Assembly: GCA_029778965.1 (NCBI GenBank)
Contig: JAKPBL010000188.1
Span: 1 to 6,512, forward strand
Reading direction: 5' to 3'
DNA from: Bacteroidota bacterium
GTDB taxonomy: Bacteria > Bacteroidota > Bacteroidia > Chitinophagales > Chitinophagaceae
DNA: 6,512 nucleotides
Shown here: one piece after another, positions 1-5,118 of the stretch
How positions within the stretch are numbered: position 1 is the first letter of the stretch
Layout of the letters: each line of letters starts with the position of its first letter
Notes under the pieces: generated by a model
What the model was told of the DNA's origin: nothing
Seen by the model: the letters and a program-made list of their open reading frames with translations, nothing else
Database searches by the model: none
Made by a program: the position numbers and the translations under genes

Positions 1-553
1 GGTTCAAACCGGGATTGCGGTTCGGGTTCAGCAGGCAGGAGGTGGAAGTCAGCACCGTACCGGCGCCATTGAACTCTACCGAGCCGCCTTCCATTACAAT
101 GCCCGGGTAAAAAACAGGCAGGCCGAAACGGTTCGCCACTTTCGTGGGAATATCATCATCCAGATCGAAGGGCGGGTATTTGCCGCCCCATGCATTGTAG
201 CCCCAGTCGACCACCGCTTTAGGCGCTTCGGCGCCGGGCCTGATCAGGAAAGCCGGACCGTGGTCGCGGCACCAGGCATCGTTGGTAGGGTGAAAATAAA
301 ATTCGATCTTACCGGTCACAGCGCCGGCTTTTTCGATATGACCGAGCGCAAATCGCTTCATCGCTTCATCTCTAACGTTGATGCATACACGTTCCGTTAA
401 CGACAGAACACGAATGAATTGCGCATAATACGGGAAAATGGAATCGATTTTTCCGGGCCACGACGCCTCCTTATGCGGCCAGCTCAGCCAGGCAGCATCA
501 TGAGCCGCAAACTCGGCAGGGAAATAATATCCCTGCGCCCTGGGTGTGCTCAT
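1..553 (-). CDS. aguA: Agmatine deiminase (agmatine iminohydrolase), N-terminal 184 residues, cut by the window edge
   Basis: This cytoplasmic enzyme hydrolyses agmatine to N-carbamoylputrescine and ammonia, the step before AguB in putrescine synthesis. I translated the minus strand from the ATG at 553-551; the frame stays open to base 1. Family motifs of the peptidylarginine/agmatine deiminase fold are clear: an opening ending in AWLSWPHKEASWPG (about residues 21-34), NDAWCRDHGP at 91-100, NAWGGKYPPFD at 120-130, and MEGGSVEFNGAGTVLTS at 154-170. The RDxGP and EGG motifs belong to the guanidinium-binding site. Family members are about 350 residues, so roughly half is present; the catalytic cysteine lies near the C-terminus, outside the window, so activity cannot be judged here. 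The start codon overlaps the aguB stop in an ATGA arrangement, which fixes the start and suggests coupled translation. No Shine-Dalgarno sequence is visible. A generic deiminase with another guanidino substrate is possible, but the aguB neighbour makes agmatine very likely. Confidence 0.93.
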   Translation of the reverse strand, partial: MSTPRAQGYYFPAEFAAHDAAWLSWPHKEASWPGKIDSIFPYYAQFIRVLSLTERVCINVRDEAMKRFALGHIEKAGAVTGKIEFYFHPTNDAWCRDHGPAFLIRPGAEAPKAVVDWGYNAWGGKYPPFDLDDDIPTKVANRFGLPVFYPGIVMEGGSVEFNGAGTVLTSTSCLLNPNRNPGLN

Positions 554-1422
554 TCGTCGATGAATCTTTTGGTGATGGGCTGATAAGAATCAATGCGGCG
601 GTCGCGAAGGAACGGCCAGTGCGTACGATAAGTATCGGCCTTCTTCAGGTCGATGTCTATCACCGCAACCTCTTCCTGTTCGTGCGGAGCCTTGTACAGC
701 AGCCGGCCAAAGGCGTTGGTAACAAAAGAACCACCCCAGAACTTCATGCGGCCTTCCTGCTCATAGCCAACCCGGTTTACGCTCACCACGGGAATACCAT
801 TGGCCACCGAATGCGAGCGCTGGATAGTCTGCCACGCATTGTACTGCTCGTCGTTGGTGGCCTCATCTTGCGAAGCGGCCCAGCCGATGGCCGTGGGATA
901 GAACAATATTTCTGCACCCATCAGGGCCGTGATACGGGCTGCTTCGGGGTACCACTGGTCCCAGCAGATCAGCACACCGAAAGTGGCGAACCGGGTTTTG
1001 AACACTTTATAGCCAAGATCGCCGGGCGTGAAATAAAATTTCTCGTAATAAGCGGGATCGTCGGGGATATGCATTTTGCGGTACTTACCGAGATAAGCGC
1101 CATCGGCGTCGAGCACTGCCGTCGTATTGTGATAAAGTCCCTGCGCGCGGCGTTCGAACAGAGAAGCGATGATGACCACGCCGAGTTCTTTGGCTACGGC
1201 CGATAAAACATCGGTGGAGGGTCCGGGAATGGTTTCTGCCAGCTCAAAATTGGCATAGTCTTCCACATCGCAGAAATACAGCGAGGTGAACAGCTCCTGC
1301 AGGCATACGATCTGCGCGCCTTTAGCGGCCGCTTCGCGCACCTTGGCAATGGCCTTATTCAAATTCTCTTCTTTGGATGCGCTGCAGGTCATCTGCACCA
1401 ATCCAACCCGGACAATAGACAT
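550..1422 (-). CDS. aguB: N-carbamoylputrescine amidase (nitrilase superfamily)
   Basis: This enzyme hydrolyses N-carbamoylputrescine to putrescine, carbon dioxide and ammonia, finishing the agmatine route to polyamines in the cytoplasm. The 290-residue protein has the usual family length and all three nitrilase catalytic residues: Glu43 in CLQELFTSLYFC, Lys116 in GKYRKMHIPDDP, and Cys153 in GVLICWDQWYPEAAR. The second conserved glutamate is Glu127 in YYEKFYFTPGD. The YFCD stretch after Glu43, the DDPAYYEKFYF segment and the DEATNDEQYNAWQTIQRSH region (about 186-204) fit the carbamoylputrescine amidase group rather than general nitrilases. Start: ATG at 1422-1420, giving the canonical MSIVRVGLVQM opening strand. 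It begins 20 bases after the desaturase stop and its own stop TGA (552-550) overlaps the aguA ATG. The leader is A/T-rich with no Shine-Dalgarno sequence. No promoter of its own was found, so transcription from the desaturase promoter is likely. The call is secure from sequence plus context. Confidence 0.96.
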   Translation of the reverse strand: MSIVRVGLVQMTCSASKEENLNKAIAKVREAAAKGAQIVCLQELFTSLYFCDVEDYANFELAETIPGPSTDVLSAVAKELGVVIIASLFERRAQGLYHNTTAVLDADGAYLGKYRKMHIPDDPAYYEKFYFTPGDLGYKVFKTRFATFGVLICWDQWYPEAARITALMGAEILFYPTAIGWAASQDEATNDEQYNAWQTIQRSHSVANGIPVVSVNRVGYEQEGRMKFWGGSFVTNAFGRLLYKAPHEQEEVAVIDIDLKKADTYRTHWPFLRDRRIDSYQPITKRFIDE

Positions 1423-1442
1423 ATTGTAGTGACGGTTATTTA

Positions 1443-2510
1443 TCAGGCCCTGCCCATTTGTTTGAGGAACGACACATGCGAGGCAATCGCGTGCCGCGTT
1501 TTCGCATACTCAATATAGGGAATGCCATATTCTTCGCAGGCTTTCCGGATGATTTTGCTGATGGCCGGGTAATGCACGTGCGATATTTTGGGGAACAGGT
1601 GGTGTTCGACCTGGAAGTTGAGGCCGCCCACCAGCCAGCAAACGAGCTTGTTGCCGGTCGCGAAATTGGCGGTCGTTTTGAGTTGATGAATGGCCCATTC
1701 GTCTTCCAGCTTATTGCTTACCGGGTCGGGCATCGGGAAGGAGGTATGCTCTACGGTATGTGCCAGTTGGAATACAATACTGAGCACAAAGCCTGCGAAA
1801 GTGGTGAAGATGATAAACCCGACCAGCCAGGGAACGAAGCCCAGCATATAGATCGGAAGCGCCACATAGAGGAAGAGATTCAACAGCTTGAACGCCCAGA
1901 AATTGACATGATCCCAGAAATGCATTTTTTTCAGGGGCATGGCGCCGATACGGCTGGTGAAATACTTGGTATAATCGAGCACGAAGATCCACATGATGTA
2001 CAGCAGCGAATAGAGGAACCAGAAATACAGGTGCTGGTATTTGTGCAACCGGTATTTTTTTTGCGTGGTGCTCATGCGCATCCAGGGCTGGATGTCTATG
2101 TCATCGTCCATACCGTCAACATTGGTATAGGCATGGTGGATCACATTGTGCTTCACATTCCACATGAAGCTGCTGCCGCCCAGTATGTTCAGGGAAAAAG
2201 CGGCTATTACGTTCACCCATTTGTACTTGCTGAAGCTGCCGTGTGCGCCGTCGTGCATGATGTTAAAGCCGATAGCGGCCACAATGCCGCCCAGCAAAAC
2301 GCATTCAAACGCGGCAACCCAGTAGTTGGGGGTGAAGAACACCAGGTGTACATACACAAATATGAAGGCAACAAGCAATATTGCCGCCTTGGTGTACAAC
2401 GTCAGGTTCCCGGTGGTTGCATTTCCCTTTTCTTCGAAATAATTATTGATCCTTTTTTTCAGCTCGGCATGAAATGATTGTGCCGATTGTGCAAATTTGG
2501 GTGTAGCCAT
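1443..2510 (-). CDS. Membrane fatty acid desaturase, front-end type without cytochrome b5 domain
   Basis: This is an integral membrane di-iron desaturase (FA_desaturase family) that introduces a double bond into an acyl chain. From the ATG at 2510-2508 it has 355 residues. The histidine boxes are HDGAH (86-90), HNVIHH (121-126) and QVEHH (300-304), with an additional HTVEH at 251-255. Glutamine replacing the first histidine of the third box is the signature of front-end (delta-5/delta-6-like) desaturases. Hydrophobic segments lie at about 40-59, 63-82, 98-117, 161-180, 209-225 and 228-247, leaving the His boxes on the cytosolic side. There is no fused cytochrome b5 or ferredoxin domain, so the electron donor must be separate. 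An in-frame TTG at 2519-2517 would add three residues; I prefer the ATG. The gene follows a likely promoter and is 20 bases from aguB. Three A7-A8 tracts occur in the coding strand. Substrate and bond position cannot be read from sequence. Confidence 0.92.
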   Translation of the reverse strand: MATPKFAQSAQSFHAELKKRINNYFEEKGNATTGNLTLYTKAAILLVAFIFVYVHLVFFTPNYWVAAFECVLLGGIVAAIGFNIMHDGAHGSFSKYKWVNVIAAFSLNILGGSSFMWNVKHNVIHHAYTNVDGMDDDIDIQPWMRMSTTQKKYRLHKYQHLYFWFLYSLLYIMWIFVLDYTKYFTSRIGAMPLKKMHFWDHVNFWAFKLLNLFLYVALPIYMLGFVPWLVGFIIFTTFAGFVLSIVFQLAHTVEHTSFPMPDPVSNKLEDEWAIHQLKTTANFATGNKLVCWLVGGLNFQVEHHLFPKISHVHYPAISKIIRKACEEYGIPYIEYAKTRHAIASHVSFLKQMGRA

Positions 2511-2540
2511 GCGATTCAAGTAGGTCTGTTTTCAGATACG

Positions 2541-2548
2541 CAAAGTTA
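2541..2548 (-). promoter_or_regulatory. Likely -7 box of the desaturase-aguB-aguA promoter
   Basis: On the minus strand these bases read TAACTTTG, an exact match to the Bacteroidota -7 consensus TAnnTTTG. It would place a transcript start near 2535, about 25 bases before the desaturase ATG. No good TTTG -33 element is seen 19-21 bases upstream, so the call rests on the -7 box and its position in the 84-base gap. Confidence 0.45.
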
Positions 2549-2582
2549 CTGAAATAATCGGCCCGGCTTATGATCTTGGTCA

Positions 2583-2615
2583 GTCGAAACGGTAAAATTA
2601 ACGTCAGGTTTCGAC
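2583..2615. repeat. 8-bp inverted repeat spanning the bshB1 stop codon
   Basis: GTCGAAAC at 2583-2590 is a perfect inverted partner of GTTTCGAC at 2608-2615, separated by 17 bases. The right arm lies in the last codons of bshB1 and the left arm in the gap, so the bshB1 transcript could fold here. There is no T tract after the stem on the minus strand, so it is not a standard intrinsic terminator. It may be chance or a weak 3'-end structure. Confidence 0.35.
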
Positions 2616-3341
2616 CAAAATCAGCGAACCGAGCGTGCTGAGGCCGATCGACTTCTGCGAGCGGAACCCTTCCGCGTATTTGACCCCGATCCTTTTTCCC
2701 ATGAGCCGCGCCCGCGCCACGATGGCCTCCCGGAAATCGGGGGTGGATATATAGGTCTGCGGGCCGCCCGCCTCGGCTGCCGGCGAAAAGAACTGGGTAG
2801 CATATGCCTCTACCGACTGCATTTTTTGCTCAAATACCTGGCTGATATCGATTACCAGGTCGGGTTCGTGCAGCCGGTCCTGTATGTATTGCAGCACGTA
2901 CCTCGGCCGCCACTTGGGCTGCAGCGCCCCCGCTTCGTCGCGGGTTTCAATTTTTGCCAGTCCGGCGAGAAAAGCCGCTTCTTCGATCAGCTTGCCCGCC
3001 CGGCCGTGGTCGGGATGGCGGTCTTCCAGCGCATTGCCCAATATAATGTCGGGCTGGTATTTGCGGATAGCGCGGATGAGCTGCAACTGGTGCTGCTCGT
3101 CGTTGGCAAAGAAACCGTCGCGCATTTTCAGGTTCTCCCGTACCGATACACCCATGATCGCGGCGGCGGCGGCGGCTTCCCGGTAACGGGTTTCAATGGT
3201 ACCGCGGGTGCCCAGTTCCCCCTGGGTAAGATCGATAATACCTGCTTTTTTCCCTTTTTTAACTTCGTTGATGATCGTACCCGAGCAGCCGAGCTCCACG
3301 TCGTCGGGGTGTACGCCAATGGCCAGAATATCCAGTTTCAT
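2604..3341 (-). CDS. bshB1: Bacillithiol biosynthesis deacetylase BshB1 (PIG-L/LmbE family)
   Basis: This zinc enzyme removes the acetyl group from N-acetylglucosaminyl-malate, giving the amine to which BshC then adds cysteine to complete bacillithiol, a low-molecular-weight thiol. The 245-residue length is typical. The N-terminal metal motif HPDD is at 11-14 (His11 and Asp14 as zinc ligands, Asp13 as general base by family knowledge), and the second motif RHPDHGRAG at 108-116 supplies His112. The LTQGELGTRGT segment (38-48), the YATQFF segment (180-185) and KYAEGFRS near the C-terminus (221-228) are features of the BshB1 subgroup rather than generic PIG-L deacetylases. A run of six alanines at 56-61 is encoded mostly by GCC repeats. 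Start: ATG at 3341-3339, directly giving MKLDILAIGVHPDD. BshA and BshC genes are not in the window. The gene diverges from the helicase across 35 bases; no clear promoter of its own was found, and it may extend into the helicase 5' end. Confidence 0.94.
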   Translation of the reverse strand: MKLDILAIGVHPDDVELGCSGTIINEVKKGKKAGIIDLTQGELGTRGTIETRYREAAAAAAIMGVSVRENLKMRDGFFANDEQHQLQLIRAIRKYQPDIILGNALEDRHPDHGRAGKLIEEAAFLAGLAKIETRDEAGALQPKWRPRYVLQYIQDRLHEPDLVIDISQVFEQKMQSVEAYATQFFSPAAEAGGPQTYISTPDFREAIVARARLMGKRIGVKYAEGFRSQKSIGLSTLGSLILVET

Positions 3342-3354
3342 GGCCGCAATATCC

Positions 3355-3362
3355 TACCTTTG
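3355..3362 (+). promoter_or_regulatory. Likely -7 box of the helicase promoter
   Basis: TACCTTTG matches the Bacteroidota -7 consensus TAnnTTTG exactly. A transcript would begin near 3368, leaving a leader of only about 9 bases before the ATG at 3377. At the expected 19-21 base spacing there is no TTTG; the nearest candidate, TTTC at 3336-3339, is only 15 bases away. The call therefore rests on the -7 box alone. Confidence 0.45.
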
Positions 3363-3376
3363 CGCAACTTTTTCAC

Positions 3377-5041
3377 ATGATTACTTTCGAAGCGCGTGGT
3401 TTAGACGAGAGATTGGTAAAAGCAACATCGGCACTAGGGTTTGTTACCCCCACCAGCATCCAGGAAAAAGCGATCCCGGTGCTGCTGGCCGGTACTACCG
3501 ACCTGATCGGCCTCGCGCAAACGGGCACGGGTAAGACCGCTGCCTTTGGCCTCCCCCTCCTACAGCTTATCAGCAGCGGCGATAAATACCCCCAGGCCCT
3601 CATCGTATGCCCCACCCGGGAACTCTGTATCCAGATCGTGAACGAAATGGAGCTGTTCAAGAAATTCATGACCGGTGTTCACCTGGTCGCAGTATATGGC
3701 GGCACGTCCATCAGCGCCCAGATCCGCGACATCAAGCGGGGCGTACAGGTGGTGGTAGCCACACCGGGGCGGCTCATCGACCTGATCGAACGCAAAGCGG
3801 TGAACCTGGAGCAGATCAAATACGTGGTGCTCGATGAAGCCGATGAAATGCTGAACATGGGTTTCCAGGACGATATCGAGTTCATTCTCAAGAATACCCC
3901 CAACCGGGAAAGCACCTGGCTGTTCAGCGCCACCATGCCGCCGGAGATCCGCCGCGTGAGCAAGAAATACATGAACGAGCCGAAAGAGGTGCAGGTGGGC
4001 AAAGTGAACACGGCTAATAAGAACATCGATCACCAGTACTATGTTACCGCTGCGCAGAACCGTTATGAGACCCTGAAGCGGCTGATCGATTTCAATCCCG
4101 GCATGTACGGCATCATCTTTACCCGCACCAAGGCCGATGCGCAGGAAATAGCCGAGAAGCTCACCCGGGAAGGATATGATATCGACGCCCTGCACGGCGA
4201 CCTTACCCAGGGGCAGCGCGATAAGGTGATGGGACAGTTTCGCGACAAGACCCTGCAGTTGCTGATTGCGACCGACGTGGCGGCCCGCGGCATAGATGTA
4301 ACCGGCATCACCCACGTCATCAATTATGAGCTGCCCGATGATATTGAGGTATATACTCACCGCAGCGGTCGTACCGGCCGGGCCGGCAATACCGGCATCT
4401 GCATGTCGATTGTGCATAGCCGTGAGCTGTTCCGCCTGCGGCAGATAGAAAAAATGGTACAATCGCCTTTCAACCGGCTGGAAATTCCCAGCGGGAAAGA
4501 TGTTTGCCGCAAGCAGTTCTTCTCATTCATGGATCGCCTGCTGCAAACCGATATCAGCCATGGCCAGTACGAGGCCTATGTGCCCACCCTGATGGAAAAA
4601 TTTGCCGAGGTAAGCAAGGAAGAGATATTGCAGAAAGTGGTGGCTACCGAATTCGACCGTTTCCTGAAATATTATGAAAATGCAGAAGACCTGAACCTGC
4701 GCGACGATCGCCGCACCCGCACCTCCCTGCGTGACGCCGGCGCACGCGACCAGGGTCGTCGCGGCGACCCCGGCACTACGCGCTTCCAGGCCCCGGCGGC
4801 GGGTAACCTGACCAAGTTGTTCGTAAACCTGGGCACCAAAGACGGCTTTTACAAGGCCAGCTTTTTGCAGTTCATTCTCGATATGAGCGACCTGCGCAAA
4901 GAAGTGCTGGGTCGCATCGATATGAAGGAAATGAATAGCTGGATCGAGATAGATAAGAACGCCGCCTCCAAAATGATCAAATCGATCGACGGAAAAACCT
5001 ATAAGGGCCGCCGCATCAGGATGAACGACGCCAACCGCTGA
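3377..5041 (+). CDS. DEAD-box ATP-dependent RNA helicase with C-terminal DbpA-type RNA-binding domain
   Basis: This superfamily 2 helicase uses ATP to unwind short RNA duplexes, with likely roles in ribosome assembly, RNA decay or cold adaptation (DeaD/CsdA/DbpA relatives). The 554 residues hold the full motif set: Q motif GFVTPTSIQ (21-29), Walker A AQTGTGKT (47-54), PTREL (79-83), TPGR (129-132), DEAD (153-156), SAT (184-186), FTRTKADA (248-255), ATDVAARGID (298-307) and HRSGRTGRAG (328-337). A helical region resembling the CsdA dimerisation segment follows (about 375-435), then an Arg/Asp-rich linker (about 441-475), then a DbpA RNA-binding domain (about 477-551) starting at KLFVNLGTKDGF. 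That domain in DbpA recognises a 23S rRNA hairpin; whether specificity is kept here is unknown. Start: ATG at 3377, giving MITFEARGL, a normal family opening. It diverges from bshB1 and is followed 77 bases later by lpdA, which has its own promoter. Confidence 0.95.
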   Translation: MITFEARGLDERLVKATSALGFVTPTSIQEKAIPVLLAGTTDLIGLAQTGTGKTAAFGLPLLQLISSGDKYPQALIVCPTRELCIQIVNEMELFKKFMTGVHLVAVYGGTSISAQIRDIKRGVQVVVATPGRLIDLIERKAVNLEQIKYVVLDEADEMLNMGFQDDIEFILKNTPNRESTWLFSATMPPEIRRVSKKYMNEPKEVQVGKVNTANKNIDHQYYVTAAQNRYETLKRLIDFNPGMYGIIFTRTKADAQEIAEKLTREGYDIDALHGDLTQGQRDKVMGQFRDKTLQLLIATDVAARGIDVTGITHVINYELPDDIEVYTHRSGRTGRAGNTGICMSIVHSRELFRLRQIEKMVQSPFNRLEIPSGKDVCRKQFFSFMDRLLQTDISHGQYEAYVPTLMEKFAEVSKEEILQKVVATEFDRFLKYYENAEDLNLRDDRRTRTSLRDAGARDQGRRGDPGTTRFQAPAAGNLTKLFVNLGTKDGFYKASFLQFILDMSDLRKEVLGRIDMKEMNSWIEIDKNAASKMIKSIDGKTYKGRRIRMNDANR

Positions 5042-5045
5042 CCCG

Positions 5046-5077
5046 TTTGGCTATGTCGGTACACTGAAGTAGATTCG
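5046..5077 (+). promoter_or_regulatory. Bacteroidota-type promoter of lpdA
   Basis: TTTG at 5046-5049 (-33) is followed after exactly 20 bases by TAGATTCG at 5070-5077, which matches TAnnTTTG at all but one base. The expected spacing is 19-21. A start near 5083 would leave about 36 bases of leader, A-rich just before the ATG and without a Shine-Dalgarno sequence. It suggests lpdA is transcribed independently of the helicase. It is the best two-part promoter in the window. Confidence 0.6.
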
Positions 5078-5118
5078 TCGCTCGTAAACTGAACTATACA
5101 CATTTTAAAACGAACAAT

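Noticed and set aside
544..1206. 220-codon open frame on the plus strand
   Set aside because: It is antisense to aguB, whose catalytic Glu-Lys-Cys residues are all intact; the antisense product has no recognisable family features.
1458..2477. Long open frame (339 codons) on the plus strand
   Set aside because: It is entirely antisense to the desaturase, which carries all its histidine boxes on the minus strand. The antisense translation has no recognisable domain, and its length follows from codon bias.
2511..2519. TTG start adding three residues to the desaturase
   Set aside because: An ATG lies nine bases downstream and no Shine-Dalgarno sequence favours the TTG; the choice does not change the function.
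2593..2600. Second possible -7 box (TAATTTTA on the minus strand) upstream of the desaturase
   Set aside because: It has one mismatch to TAnnTTTG, and the TTTG-like element ahead of it is only 15 bases away rather than 19-21. The exact match at 2541-2548 is better.
3560..4462. 300-codon open frame on the minus strand
   Set aside because: It is antisense to the conserved helicase core with complete motifs, and its translation resembles no known family.
5030..5051. GCCAA/TTGGC inverted repeat at the helicase stop as a terminator
   Set aside because: Only five base pairs with a 12-base loop and no T tract; it is too weak to call.
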